Position numbers and translations under genes: made by a program. This document shows, piece after piece, positions 53,959 through 63,565 of a DNA stretch of 64,000 nucleotides (the first letter of the stretch is position 1; each line of letters begins with the position of its first letter). Location of the stretch: contig CANDGI010000005.1 in assembly GCA_947384285.1 (NCBI GenBank), positions 1 to 64,000 of the forward strand, written 5' to 3'. Under the pieces are notes generated by a model. It was not told the DNA's origin, ran no database searches, and saw nothing but the letters and a program-made list of their open reading frames with translations. The stretch comes from an uncultured Lachnospiraceae bacterium (GTDB taxonomy: Bacteria; Bacillota; Clostridia; Lachnospirales; Lachnospiraceae).

Positions 53959-55038
53959 ATGAGGAATCTGCTTTTGTATGTATCTGCCATTGCAGGTACA
54001 TGTTATCTGGCAATCCTTTATAACAGCAAAAGTTTGTTTATGTTGTTTGCGGCTGTAGTGTTACTGCCGCCTTTTTTCTTATGTATGCTGTGGCAGAGCA
54101 AAAGGCGGCTGGTATGCAGGCTTTCTGTCTCTTCTTATCCTGATGAAGAGGGAAAGTACCAGGTCTGCCTTGAGGCAGACAATAAGAGCATCTTTTATCT
54201 GCCGGAAATCAGGACGAAGGTAATCTTGAAGAATGCCAGGAACGGCAGAAAAGTCAAGGTGAAACTGGCTGGGCAGGCGGGGGAGCGGGTAACCCTGGAG
54301 AAAACAGCAGGATACCTGGAATTCGGCTTGTGGCAGGCCGACTGCCGTTTTGTCACCTGCTATGACTGCCTGGGGATATTCCGTTTGAAGAAAAAGGTAA
54401 GGCAGACGGTACAGGTGGTTGTTCTGCCGGGCTGCTATGAGACGAATATTAAGGCGGGCCTGAAAACAAGATTTTTTTTGTCGGACGGGGATTGGCATCA
54501 TCCCCAGATTGGCGGTGATGATCCAACGGAAATCTTGAAGCTGCGGGAATATCAAGAGGGTGACCGGCTAAACCAGATTCACTGGAAGCTGTCTGCCAGG
54601 AACGATGCGCTGATTGTGGCGGAAAGAAGTATGCCCATTGGGTGCAATGTGGTGGTTTTTCTGGATGCCCAGATGGATGCTTTGGGCAGGAAGAAGGGCA
54701 GGGCATATTGGGAGGCGGCCCACACCATTTCCCAGGGACTGCTTTCCCAGGAATGCTGCCATTTCCTGGTATGGTATGAGGAAAAGGAGCAGAGGCTGCA
54801 GCGGAAGGCAGTCCGGGAATTTGAGGATTTGGCAGATTTCTGGGGTGGGATTTTGAACCATCGGATGGGCCGGTGTGATTTTCTGCAAAAGTACGGGCAG
54901 CAGTTTCCGGGAGAGGCTTATGTGTCTTATATTTGGTGGAACCAGGAGCTGGAATTGTATTGCAATGGGGAATTCCAGGTGAAGATTGCGCCGGAGCGTG
55001 TGAAAGAGCAGCTGCTGGAGGTGGAGCTTAGGGTTTGA
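53959..55038 (+). CDS. DUF58 membrane protein (MoxR partner)
   Basis: 359 residues with two N-terminal hydrophobic segments (about 4-20 and 26-45), a beta-rich middle and the DUF58 signature REYQEGDRLNQIHWKLSAR (about 195-213). DUF58 proteins have a von Willebrand A-like part and work with MoxR ATPases. Second gene of the MoxR-DUF58-transglutaminase set. Confidence 0.92.
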   Translation: MRNLLLYVSAIAGTCYLAILYNSKSLFMLFAAVVLLPPFFLCMLWQSKRRLVCRLSVSSYPDEEGKYQVCLEADNKSIFYLPEIRTKVILKNARNGRKVKVKLAGQAGERVTLEKTAGYLEFGLWQADCRFVTCYDCLGIFRLKKKVRQTVQVVVLPGCYETNIKAGLKTRFFLSDGDWHHPQIGGDDPTEILKLREYQEGDRLNQIHWKLSARNDALIVAERSMPIGCNVVVFLDAQMDALGRKKGRAYWEAAHTISQGLLSQECCHFLVWYEEKEQRLQRKAVREFEDLADFWGGILNHRMGRCDFLQKYGQQFPGEAYVSYIWWNQELELYCNGEFQVKIAPERVKEQLLEVELRV

Positions 55039-55080
55039 ATATGCATTGTATGTAACAAAAGTTAAGCATAAATAATCTGC

Positions 55081-55134
55081 TATGTTATAATAATATAACA
55101 TATTCCTTGACAATCGTTGATAAATTGGTAGAAT
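55081..55134 (+). promoter_or_regulatory. Promoter and palindromic operator of the XRE/ImmA cassette
   Basis: TTGACA (55107-55112), 16-bp spacer, TAGAAT (55129-55134). Just upstream, TATGTTAT and ATAACATA form a perfect palindrome with a 6-bp centre (55081-55102), as expected for autoregulation by the XRE protein. Confidence 0.65.
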
Positions 55135-55163
55135 AGATTGTATAAAAGCAAGGAGGGCAGGTC

Positions 55164-55493
55164 ATGAATGAATTGTTGGGAAGCCGTATTAAATCATTAA
55201 GAGACGCGAGACATTTTACACAGGAGCAGATGGCCAAACAACTTGGAATCAGCAGACAGAAATATGCCCGTATTGAAAATGGAATTAATCATATTACTCT
55301 TGAAATGCTTTCAAAAATTGCTGGCATTTTAGAAGTGACAGTGGGAGATATCACAAAAATTCTGGATGAAGCGCCAATGGCTGCATATAGAGCTGGCTCT
55401 GAAAATGCTTCTTCCGAAAAGATATTTGAAATGTTGGATTTGTTTTATGCGAATAAGCATTTATATATGAAGCTGCAGCATAAGGAAGACTGA
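55164..55493 (+). CDS. XRE-family helix-turn-helix regulator
   Basis: 109 residues. An XRE helix-turn-helix (about 8-60: LGSRIKSLRDARHFTQEQMAKQ in part, then GISRQKYARIENG) is followed by a short C-terminal helix. It is the first gene of a cassette with an ImmA/IrrE peptidase 14 bp downstream. AAGGAGGG precedes the ATG. The cassette is more AT-rich than its flanks and splits a conserved operon, which suggests acquisition. Confidence 0.9.
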   Translation: MNELLGSRIKSLRDARHFTQEQMAKQLGISRQKYARIENGINHITLEMLSKIAGILEVTVGDITKILDEAPMAAYRAGSENASSEKIFEMLDLFYANKHLYMKLQHKED

Positions 55494-55507
55494 TAAAGGA
55501 GCTGGCT

Positions 55508-56326
55508 GTGCAGAAGGACAAGAAAACAGAAATTAGGAAAAAAGCAGATGTTTTTCGAAATGGATGTAAAGTCAGCCATTATGGAATCATTGACTTATTT
55601 AAGGAATGTGAGCGGTGCGGTTATAAGTTATTAAGATATCCGCTTGGTGAGGATGCTGACTTGGGATTTGCAGTGAAAAAGGATGCGGATATTATTATAT
55701 TTACAAATACATGCAGCCGGTTGTCCAGGGAGATTTTTACATTGGCACATGAGATTGGGCATATCATTCTGCATATGGAATCCATGACCTCTTTTATTGA
55801 CGATGCCCTTACTGTTTCAGGGAAAAGTAAAGATGAAAAGGAGCAGGAAGCAAATTACTTTGCAGCTTGTTTATTGATGCCATCTGATGATGTGGGGAAG
55901 TTTTTGGAGTATGAGATAGAGGATTTTTGGGAAAATGGTTTGTCTGCCATGGATATAGCAAGAATAATGTCTGAGTTTCATGTAAGCTTCGATATGGTGT
56001 TAAATCGTCTGGAAAACCTGGGCAGGATTGATAAGAATGAAAGACTGTGTTTGGATAATGAACGAAACCAGCTGCGTGCAGGGAATTTGCTCAGAAGTGT
56101 TGGAGGAAACAGACATTTGAACGAAGCAAGCCTGGAGGTGGATATTCCTCATGAATATATAGATTATGTAATCTATAATTATAATCACAATGCAATACCA
56201 TTAGAGACCCTTAAGAAGGCTTTGGAATGCTGCTATCTTACCATTGAGGATATCAGTGACAGGCTTGTAGAGCATTCGCAAGAGGAGGAAGGACTGGATG
56301 GTTTGATAGGGGGATTGGAAGATTGA
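55508..56326 (+). CDS. ImmA/IrrE-family metallopeptidase
   Basis: 272 residues. The zinc peptidase motif HEIGH (81-85) lies in TLAHEIGHIILHME, with a downstream EANYFAACLLMP typical of the family. Such enzymes cleave the paired XRE repressor or act as antitoxin-side partners. GTG start 6 bases after AAGGAG. Its stop overlaps the TTG of a PIN-like frame by 4 bp. A C-terminal stretch of about 90 residues is of unclear function. Confidence 0.9.
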   Translation: MQKDKKTEIRKKADVFRNGCKVSHYGIIDLFKECERCGYKLLRYPLGEDADLGFAVKKDADIIIFTNTCSRLSREIFTLAHEIGHIILHMESMTSFIDDALTVSGKSKDEKEQEANYFAACLLMPSDDVGKFLEYEIEDFWENGLSAMDIARIMSEFHVSFDMVLNRLENLGRIDKNERLCLDNERNQLRAGNLLRSVGGNRHLNEASLEVDIPHEYIDYVIYNYNHNAIPLETLKKALECCYLTIEDISDRLVEHSQEEEGLDGLIGGLED

Positions 56327-56430
56327 AAGCTTCTTTAGACACAAATGCAGTAATTGGATCAGGCGATTTGGGAGAAGTTTATGCTATTTCATTGACACAT
56401 TTATCATCAGTCCAGGAAGGCCGGGCAGGT
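56323..56430 (+). pseudogene. N-terminal stub of a PIN-domain gene
   Basis: TTG 56323 overlaps the ImmA/IrrE stop and begins a frame reading KASLDTNAVI, the start of a PIN nuclease (first catalytic Asp). After about ten residues the sequence loses PIN character and runs in frame into the transglutaminase gene. It is probably the surviving end of a toxin gene whose rest was deleted. The short length makes this a moderate call. Confidence 0.5.
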
Positions 56431-58863
56431 ATGTTATCCAGAGTGCAAAAGGCTTTTTGTCTGTTTCTGATATTGCTTGGCGTCTTTCTGTGTCTGGAAA
56501 GGTATCTGGCAGCAGATATTCTGGCTGGCGCGCTCATTGCCGTGGCAGGAATCAGCGCGGGGCTTACAGCAATTATGTGCTGTGGAAGGATACAGAAGCT
56601 TATCATTCTGCCGCTGTCCTTAGCTTTTTGCGGCCTGCTTTTCGCTGGAAACCAGGCAATGCTGGCAGAAGGAGGAAAAGAAATTGCAAATCAGGTTATC
56701 TATCTGGTAAACCGCCATTACCAGACGGAATATTTGTATTGGTTTGTAGAGCAGAAGGAAGGGGGAAAAGCCGGAGCTTTTTTGCTTCTCTGCTCTCTTT
56801 TTGGATGTTTGGAGGGGTTTTTAGTGTCTTTGTTTCAAAAGAAACGGAGCCGGAACCTTGCTTTATTGAGTGTGCCTTTCCTGGTATTTACAGCCGGCAT
56901 ACTGGTGGGGCGGACGCCTATTCCAGGAGCAGTGCTGTTTGTACTGGCTGGCTTTTTAGCCTATCAGCTAGATTGGAAGCTGCGGGGAACCTGGATTTTG
57001 GGCATAGGCATGGCAGTAGTTCTTGTGCTGGCCGTCTTTTTTGGAAAAAGCAGCATGACCCAGCAGATCCTGGAAACCTGCCATGTGCCATGGCTGCAGC
57101 GGCAATTGGATTTTGAGGATAAAATATTAGAGCTTGCAGGCAGCTTTGGACAGAATAAGCTGTTTTCCCGCAGCCAGGTTCAGAAGGAATATGTGCTCAC
57201 CAATGAGAAACCCAATCAGACGGGAAAAGAAGTGTTTCAGATTACCATGGACAAACGCCCGGAACAAAACGTTTATATCCGCGGCTTTATCGGCGGGGAT
57301 TACGAAGAGGGAAGCTGGAAGGGCGTATCGGCACAGGAATTTTCCGATTGGGCTTTACAGCAGGGGCTGTCAAACCAGGAATGCCAGCAGACCGTGCAGA
57401 ATTTCCCTTACTGGAAATTAGAGAAGCAGCAGGCAGGCGGAAGAGCGGCCAGGCAGGTTGCCATGGAGCTGAAAACCGCTGTTCCTGGATATACGCTGAT
57501 TCCTTACTATACCAGGATACCAGAGCATCAGGCGGCCAGGGGAGACGGTTCCCTGGTTTCAGGCAATGAACATATGTTTCAGTGGGATAGCTTTCTTTAT
57601 ACAGAAAACTGGCAGCAGCAAGGGTTCTTTCCGCTGGGGGAATGGCAGCAGGCGGAGGAAACAGATATGCCAGCGGAGGAAGAGATTTGGGTGTCTTATG
57701 GCGCCTATGTGCAGCAGGTATATACCCGTCTGCCAGAACAGGGATTACAAAGCCTAAGGAAGCTTGCAGAAGAATATGAAAAAAAGGATATTCTGGAAGT
57801 CCAGCAGGAGAAGGATTTAGAAATAAAGGCTGCAGACATACAGAAGGCAGAAGAGGGTATCCAGATAACAGTGGATGAGACAGGAGCAAAAACCCAGCGG
57901 GTAACGGAGCTTTTATGGCAGAATGCAGACTACAGCCAGAACCTGGAGCCTTTGCCGGAAGGGGAAGATTATGCGGAGTATTTTCTGCTGAAGCAAAAGA
58001 AAGGATTCTGCGTTCATTTTGCCACAGCCGGGACGCTGGTTCTGCGGATGTATGGCGTTCCTGCCAGGTACGTAAGCGGATATGTGGTATTTCCTGAGGA
58101 TTTTAAGGAGAACAGCGACGGAACCTTTACGGCAGCCGTAACAGATGAACGGGGACATGCCTGGACAGAAATATTCCAAAAGGACACAGGCTTTTATCCG
58201 TTGGAAGCAACTCCGCCCGCTTACTTTACAGCGCTTCAAAATTTGCAGCCAGGGGAACGTTTGGAGGACGCCCTTCAAAAATGGCAGGAAAAAGAAGCAG
58301 CAGAGGGCAGTGAAAAGGAAGGGGAGCCAGAACCAGAGCAGGAAGATAGCTCAAAGAAACAGGAACCAGAACCTTTCAAGGACAATGGGAAAGAGGAACA
58401 GCCGCAGCTAGGGGAAAACCAGGCAGAAGAAGACATTTCCAAAGGAAATGCAAAAGCAGGAAAAAAAGAAAATATGACAATGCATAAGGCTGGAACAGGA
58501 ATTTCCATCTGCCTGATAGGAGCGCTTCTGCTGATTCTTCTGCTGTACCAAAAAAGAAAGCGGCAGGAAAAGCGGCGCAGAGCAGAATTTTTCCAGGAGG
58601 ATTTAGATAAAGGGGCGCTGGCTTTCGGCGGTTCCATGCGGCAGATGCTGGAATCTCTGGGGCTGAGGCAAAAGAAAGATATGAGTGATTTGGAATACGG
58701 CGCATTTCTAGAGCGGGAGCTGCCGGGGATGGAATGGGAACGGATTATTTTCCTGCTGCAAAAAGCGGCCTTTTCGGAGCATGGGATTACAAAAGAAGAA
58801 TTTCAGGCAGTTGCAAGGGTGCACAAGGAGCTTGCCAAAAAGGCTGGGAGTAGGAAACCATAA
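56431..58863 (+). CDS. Membrane transglutaminase-like protein (third gene of the MoxR set)
   Basis: About 810 residues from ATG 56431. Five or six hydrophobic segments (first about 200 residues) precede a large external part. The transglutaminase triad is C527 in KKGFCVHFATAG, H576 in DERGHAWTEI, and the third residue is Glu in FYPLEATPP where Asp is often seen. A Glu/Lys-rich linker, a further membrane segment (about 690) and a DUF4129-like tail follow. The original start may have been lost with the cassette insertion; the frame now joins the PIN stub. It works with MoxR and DUF58 proteins. Confidence 0.88.
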   Translation: MLSRVQKAFCLFLILLGVFLCLERYLAADILAGALIAVAGISAGLTAIMCCGRIQKLIILPLSLAFCGLLFAGNQAMLAEGGKEIANQVIYLVNRHYQTEYLYWFVEQKEGGKAGAFLLLCSLFGCLEGFLVSLFQKKRSRNLALLSVPFLVFTAGILVGRTPIPGAVLFVLAGFLAYQLDWKLRGTWILGIGMAVVLVLAVFFGKSSMTQQILETCHVPWLQRQLDFEDKILELAGSFGQNKLFSRSQVQKEYVLTNEKPNQTGKEVFQITMDKRPEQNVYIRGFIGGDYEEGSWKGVSAQEFSDWALQQGLSNQECQQTVQNFPYWKLEKQQAGGRAARQVAMELKTAVPGYTLIPYYTRIPEHQAARGDGSLVSGNEHMFQWDSFLYTENWQQQGFFPLGEWQQAEETDMPAEEEIWVSYGAYVQQVYTRLPEQGLQSLRKLAEEYEKKDILEVQQEKDLEIKAADIQKAEEGIQITVDETGAKTQRVTELLWQNADYSQNLEPLPEGEDYAEYFLLKQKKGFCVHFATAGTLVLRMYGVPARYVSGYVVFPEDFKENSDGTFTAAVTDERGHAWTEIFQKDTGFYPLEATPPAYFTALQNLQPGERLEDALQKWQEKEAAEGSEKEGEPEPEQEDSSKKQEPEPFKDNGKEEQPQLGENQAEEDISKGNAKAGKKENMTMHKAGTGISICLIGALLLILLLYQKRKRQEKRRRAEFFQEDLDKGALAFGGSMRQMLESLGLRQKKDMSDLEYGAFLERELPGMEWERIIFLLQKAAFSEHGITKEEFQAVARVHKELAKKAGSRKP

Positions 58864-58883
58864 TTTGAATTGAAAAAATACAC

Positions 58884-58913
58884 TTGACAGAAAAACCCAT
58901 AAATGTATACAAT
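58884..58913 (+). promoter_or_regulatory. Promoter of icd
   Basis: TTGACA (58884-58889) with TATACAAT (58906-58913) 16 to 18 bp downstream, 32 bp before the start codon. Confidence 0.6.
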
Positions 58914-58944
58914 GATCCAAGGATTTCAAATAGGAGGGACAAAC

Positions 58945-60159
58945 ATGGAAAAAATTAAAATGACGACACCATTGGTTGAGATGGACGGGGATGAAATGAC
59001 CCGCATTCTCTGGAAAATGATTAAAGACGAATTAATCTGCCCCTTTGTGGATTTAAAGACAGAGTATTATGATTTGGGGCTGGAGCACCGGAATGAGACG
59101 GACGACCAGGTAACCTTTGATTCTGCAAACGCTGCCAAAAAATACGGCGTGGCAGTAAAATGTGCAACCATCACCCCCAATGCAGCCCGCATGGACGAAT
59201 ATGATTTGAAAGAGATGTGGAAAAGCCCAAACGGTACCATCCGTGCGATTTTGGACGGGACAGTGTTTCGGGCGCCGATTACGGTAAAGGGCATAGAGCC
59301 ATGCGTTAGAAATTGGAAGAAGCCGATTACCATTGCAAGGCATGCCTATGGGGACGTGTATAAAGCAAGTGAGATGAAGATTCCCGGGGCAGGAAAATGT
59401 GAATTGGTATATACCGCTGAGGATGGAGCTGAGACCAGGGAGCTGATTCATGAATTTGACGGGGCAGGCATTATCCAGGGGCAGCACAATCTCAACGGCT
59501 CTATTGAGAGCTTTGCAAGAAGCTGTTTCAACTATGCATTGGATACCAAGCAGGATTTGTGGTTTGCAACTAAGGATACCATTTCCAAAAAGTACGACCA
59601 TACCTTCAAAGATATTTTCCAGGAAATCTATGATAAAGAATATGATGAGAAATTTAAGGCAGCTGGGCTTGAATATTTCTACACCTTGATTGACGATGCA
59701 GTTGCACGTATTATGAAGGCAGAAGGCGGCTTCATCTGGGCATGCAAGAACTATGACGGGGATGTGATGAGCGATATGGTAAGCTCTGCGTTTGGCTCCC
59801 TTGCTATGATGACCTCTGTGCTAGTGTCTCCAGAGGGATACTATGAGTATGAGGCGGCTCATGGAACTGTACAGCGCCATTATTATAAGCATTTGAAGGG
59901 GGAGGAAACCTCCACCAATTCCGTAGCAACCATTTTTGCATGGACCGGGGCGCTGCGCAAGCGGGGAGAATTAGATCATCTGCCAGAACTTTGTGAATTT
60001 GCGGATAATTTGGAACGGGCCTGCCTGTCCACCATTGAATCCGGGAAAATGACCAAGGATTTGGCATTGATTACCACATTAGAGAATCCTGTCGTGTTAA
60101 ACAGCGAAGAATTCATCCAGGCAATCCGAAGGACGCTGGAAGCCGGAAGCGTTGCCTGA
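58945..60159 (+). CDS. icd: NADP-dependent isocitrate dehydrogenase, eukaryotic-like class
   Basis: 404 residues. The N-terminus [18 protein letters not shown] and the [12 protein letters not shown] segment are those of the homodimeric eukaryotic-type (subfamily II) enzymes, not of the E. coli type. It supplies 2-oxoglutarate and NADPH for glutamate synthesis. AGGAGGG precedes ATG 58945. No citrate synthase or aconitase gene is nearby. Confidence 0.95.
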   Translation: MEKIKMTTPLVEMDGDEMTRILWKMIKDELICPFVDLKTEYYDLGLEHRNETDDQVTFDSANAAKKYGVAVKCATITPNAARMDEYDLKEMWKSPNGTIRAILDGTVFRAPITVKGIEPCVRNWKKPITIARHAYGDVYKASEMKIPGAGKCELVYTAEDGAETRELIHEFDGAGIIQGQHNLNGSIESFARSCFNYALDTKQDLWFATKDTISKKYDHTFKDIFQEIYDKEYDEKFKAAGLEYFYTLIDDAVARIMKAEGGFIWACKNYDGDVMSDMVSSAFGSLAMMTSVLVSPEGYYEYEAAHGTVQRHYYKHLKGEETSTNSVATIFAWTGALRKRGELDHLPELCEFADNLERACLSTIESGKMTKDLALITTLENPVVLNSEEFIQAIRRTLEAGSVA

Positions 60160-60200
60160 TTATGTTCCGGCTTGCCGGATGAAGATAAGGAGAGAGGATC

Positions 60201-62120
60201 ATGATTTTAGCCTGCCAAAATATCAGCAAAGCCTTTGGCACCGATGAAATCATACAGCATGCTTCCTTTCATATAGAAGAAAATGAGAAGGCAGCAATTG
60301 TAGGAATTAACGGAGCAGGAAAAACCACCCTGCTTCGGATTATTATGGGAGAGCTTAAGGCAGATGAAGGGGAAGTAACGCTTGCAAAGAACAAGACCAT
60401 TGGATATCTGCCCCAGAACCCGGATATTGCCGGAAACCGCACGATTTATGAAGAGGTGCTTTCTGCCAGGCAGGAGCTTATTGATATGCAAAAAGAGCTG
60501 GTTGAGATGGAACGGAGCATGAGCCGCATGCAGGGGGAGGCACTGGAAAAGCTGATGGAAAGCTACAGCCGCCGGAACCTGGAATTTGAACAGAAGGGCG
60601 GTTCCTCCTATCAAAGCGAGATTGTGGGCGTCCTCAAAGGGCTTGGGTTTTCGGAGGAAGAATTTACAAAACATATGCAGGAATTATCTGGCGGCCAAAG
60701 GACCAGGGTGTGCCTGGGCAAGCTGTTAGTCACGAAGCCGGATGTGATTTTGCTGGATGAGCCAACCAACCATCTGGATATCGGCTCCACCACCTGGCTG
60801 GAAACCTTTCTTTTGAATTACAAGGGCGCTGTGGTGATTGTGAGCCATGACCGCTACTTTTTAGACCGTGTGGTATCCAAGGTGGTGGAGGTAGACCGCT
60901 GCAAGGTATCGGTATTTTCCGGCAATTACAGTGATTATGCCGTAAAGCGGGCCCAGGTGCGTGAGGCGCAGCTGAAACAGTATTACAACCAGCAGCGGGA
61001 AATCAAACACCAGGAAGAGGTGATTGCCAAATTAAAATCCTTTAACCGGGAAAAATCCATCCGCCGGGCAGAGAGCCGGGAAAAGATGCTCAACAAGATA
61101 GAGCGTTTGGAAAAGCCCACGGAAGAGAATACGGATATCCATTTGAACCTGGAGCCCAGGATAGCCAGCGGAAATGATGTGCTTACGGTGGAGCATCTTG
61201 CAAAATCATATCCAGGCCAGCGGTTGTTTGATGATTTGTTTTTTCACATCAAACGGGGGGAACGGGTGGCATTGATTGGCGATAATGGGACAGGGAAAAC
61301 CACCATATTAAAAATCATCAATGATATGATAAAGGCAGACAGAGGATGCGTAAAGCTTGGAGCCAATGTCCATATTGGATATTATGACCAGGAGCATCAG
61401 GTGCTCCATTTAGAGAAAACCCTGATGGAAGAAATTTCAGACGCATATCCGAGCCTGACGAATACACAGATACGGAATGTGCTGGCAGCCTTTCTTTTTA
61501 CAGGAGACGAGGTGTTTAAACGGATATCGGAATTAAGCGGCGGAGAGCGGGGACGGGTATCCCTGGCGAAATTAATGCTTTCGGAAGCGAATTTTCTGAT
61601 TCTGGACGAGCCTACCAACCATCTGGACATCACTTCCAAGGAGATTTTGGAGCAGGCGTTGAATCGTTACGCGGGGACTGTGCTTTTTGTGTCCCATGAC
61701 CGATATTTTATTAATAAAACGGCAACCAGGATTTTGGATTTAACAGGGGAGACTCTTGTCAATTATATTGGAAATTACGATTATTATCTGGAAAAATGCA
61801 AAGAACTGACCCAGATTTATGCCCCGGGGAAAGAAGCTGGACAGAAAGAGGAATCCATAGGAAGCGGAAAGGCGGATTGGAAACAGAAAAAAGAAGAACA
61901 GGCAAGACAGCGGAAGCTGGAAAATGACAGGAAGCGTACCGAAGACAAAATAGAAGAAACAGAACAGCGCATACAGGAGCTGGAGGAAGCTTTTTCGGAT
62001 CAGGAGATTGCAACCAATTCTGTGAAACTGCAGGAGCTTCACCAGGAATATGAGGGAAAGCAGAAAGAATTGGAAGCTTTGTATGAGCGGTGGGAAGCCT
62101 TGATGCAGGATGGCGAATGA
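60201..62120 (+). CDS. ABC-F family ATPase (ribosome-associated)
   Basis: 639 residues, two ABC cassettes in one chain without membrane segments. Walker A motifs GINGAGKTT (about 36) and GDNGTGKTT (about 360), signatures LSGGQRTRV and LSGGERGRV, and a central linker (about 245-320) with the arm. The C-terminal 75 residues are a charged coiled coil. ABC-F proteins work on stalled or antibiotic-bound ribosomes; this one resembles the housekeeping YdiF/Uup types rather than known resistance variants. Confidence 0.93.
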   Translation: MILACQNISKAFGTDEIIQHASFHIEENEKAAIVGINGAGKTTLLRIIMGELKADEGEVTLAKNKTIGYLPQNPDIAGNRTIYEEVLSARQELIDMQKELVEMERSMSRMQGEALEKLMESYSRRNLEFEQKGGSSYQSEIVGVLKGLGFSEEEFTKHMQELSGGQRTRVCLGKLLVTKPDVILLDEPTNHLDIGSTTWLETFLLNYKGAVVIVSHDRYFLDRVVSKVVEVDRCKVSVFSGNYSDYAVKRAQVREAQLKQYYNQQREIKHQEEVIAKLKSFNREKSIRRAESREKMLNKIERLEKPTEENTDIHLNLEPRIASGNDVLTVEHLAKSYPGQRLFDDLFFHIKRGERVALIGDNGTGKTTILKIINDMIKADRGCVKLGANVHIGYYDQEHQVLHLEKTLMEEISDAYPSLTNTQIRNVLAAFLFTGDEVFKRISELSGGERGRVSLAKLMLSEANFLILDEPTNHLDITSKEILEQALNRYAGTVLFVSHDRYFINKTATRILDLTGETLVNYIGNYDYYLEKCKELTQIYAPGKEAGQKEESIGSGKADWKQKKEEQARQRKLENDRKRTEDKIEETEQRIQELEEAFSDQEIATNSVKLQELHQEYEGKQKELEALYERWEALMQDGE

Positions 62121-62131
62121 TTTTTCACACA

Positions 62132-62189
62132 TTGACATCTATTATTTCGTCTATTATAATAAAATAAGTATGTGACAGAATGATTGTCA
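62132..62189 (+). promoter_or_regulatory. Consensus promoter and palindrome upstream of rex
   Basis: TTGACA (62132-62137), exactly 17 bp, TATAAT (62155-62160). Downstream, TGACA-N7-TGTCA (62173-62189) is an inverted repeat placed to act as an operator. Confidence 0.75.
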
Positions 62190-62209
62190 GACATAAAGGA
62201 GAAGGAGAC

Positions 62210-62854
62210 ATGGAAAAGGAAATATCACAGGCAGTCATTCGTAGAATGCCCAGGTATTACCGATACTTAGGTGAGCTTTTAGACGATGGGGTAGAGCGGA
62301 TTTCTTCCAATGACCTAAGTACGAGAATGCGTGTGACTGCATCCCAGATACGCCAGGATTTGAATAATTTCGGCGGTTTTGGGCAACAGGGATATGGGTA
62401 TAATGTGAAATACCTCTATGATGAGATTGGCAAGATTATGGGGATGAACCAGCAGCATAATATCATTGTAGTAGGTGCGGGGAAGCTAGGCCAGGCGCTG
62501 GCTAATTATATTAAATTTGAAAAAAGGGGATTTGTAATTATCGGGCTGTTTGACGTGAACCCTGCATTGAAGGGAATTTCAGTGCGGGGGATTAAGGTGC
62601 GTATGCTGGATGAGCTGGAGGATTTTTTAAAGGAGAACCAGGTGGATATTGCCACGCTTACCCTGCCCAAGGAAAAGGCGGACGAGGTGGCAAATATGCT
62701 GGTGGATCTTGGGATCAATGCCATTTGGAATTTTGCCCATCTGGATTTGCAGCTGCCGGATCATGTGGTGGTAGAGAATGTACATCTTTCTGACAGCCTG
62801 ATGCAGTTATCCTACAATATTGTCAAGACAGAGAAATCGAAAGATAAGAAGTGA
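62210..62854 (+). CDS. rex: Redox-sensing transcriptional repressor Rex
   Basis: 214 residues. N-terminal winged helix (RRMPRYYRYLGEL, then RVTASQIRQDLNNFGGFGQQGYGY in part) and a Rossmann domain with GAGKLGQAL that binds NADH/NAD. It represses fermentation and energy genes when NADH is low. ATG 62210 follows AAGGAG; the earlier in-frame start at 62180 has no RBS. The icd gene upstream may be within its physiological reach, but no clear Rex box was identified. Confidence 0.95.
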   Translation: MEKEISQAVIRRMPRYYRYLGELLDDGVERISSNDLSTRMRVTASQIRQDLNNFGGFGQQGYGYNVKYLYDEIGKIMGMNQQHNIIVVGAGKLGQALANYIKFEKRGFVIIGLFDVNPALKGISVRGIKVRMLDELEDFLKENQVDIATLTLPKEKADEVANMLVDLGINAIWNFAHLDLQLPDHVVVENVHLSDSLMQLSYNIVKTEKSKDKK

Positions 62855-62858
62855 GCGT

Positions 62859-63479
62859 ATGAGCAAGAAAAAGAATTCAGGCCTTGGATTTGCAAAAATT
62901 GCACAGAATAAAAATCTTCCGCCGCTGGTGCTGGATCAGAAATGGCATCATCTGTTTACCGAGGACGGCAAGCCAAAAGAGGTGGCAAAGCTGGAACAGA
63001 AGGTAAACAAGCATCTGTCCAGGCAGGGACATCTGAACCAGGAAATGAAGGAATTAAAAGCCTTGAAAAACAAGCTGATGAAAAATATCATGGATAACAT
63101 GGAGGAAACCAGCGAGAAAGAAAGCCTGAGGCTCCAGGAAAACGGCAGGCTGATTACGGAAATTAATCAGCGGATGGAAGCTGCCCGGAAGGAATTAGAC
63201 GAACTGCAGGATTTGATGAAGATGGACAATGATCAGTTGATGGTGGAAACCATGGAATTCTGTTATGGGATTATGAACCATAATGAAACAGAAAGGGAGG
63301 AGCTGGCCAGCTGGATTTCCAAGACCCGCGTGGAATTGAAGAAGAAAATCATCCGAAAAGATGCCATTGAGGATAAGAACAAGGAAATCTATGCGTATCT
63401 TCATGATATTTTCGGCGCCCAGGTAACAGGGGCTTTTGATTTGAAATACGCAGATGAATATAGGAAGACGGGAAAGTGA
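62859..63479 (+). CDS. Coiled-coil hypothetical protein
   Basis: 206 residues, highly charged and helical (about 45-145 and 150-185), no signal peptide, no Cys pair. N-terminal FAKIAQNKNLPPLVLDQKWHHLF is non-repetitive and may be a conserved motif. It follows rex by 4 bp and precedes the NAD(P)HX repair gene, so all three probably share a transcript. I do not recognise the family. Confidence 0.8.
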   Translation: MSKKKNSGLGFAKIAQNKNLPPLVLDQKWHHLFTEDGKPKEVAKLEQKVNKHLSRQGHLNQEMKELKALKNKLMKNIMDNMEETSEKESLRLQENGRLITEINQRMEAARKELDELQDLMKMDNDQLMVETMEFCYGIMNHNETEREELASWISKTRVELKKKIIRKDAIEDKNKEIYAYLHDIFGAQVTGAFDLKYADEYRKTGK

Positions 63480-63565
63480 AAAGGCGGTCTTAGCAGAAAG
63501 ATGTTAGGAGTGCCTTTTTGGATATGCCTGTGCGCCAGCAGGGTTTGGCTGGCTGGAGGAGAAGG

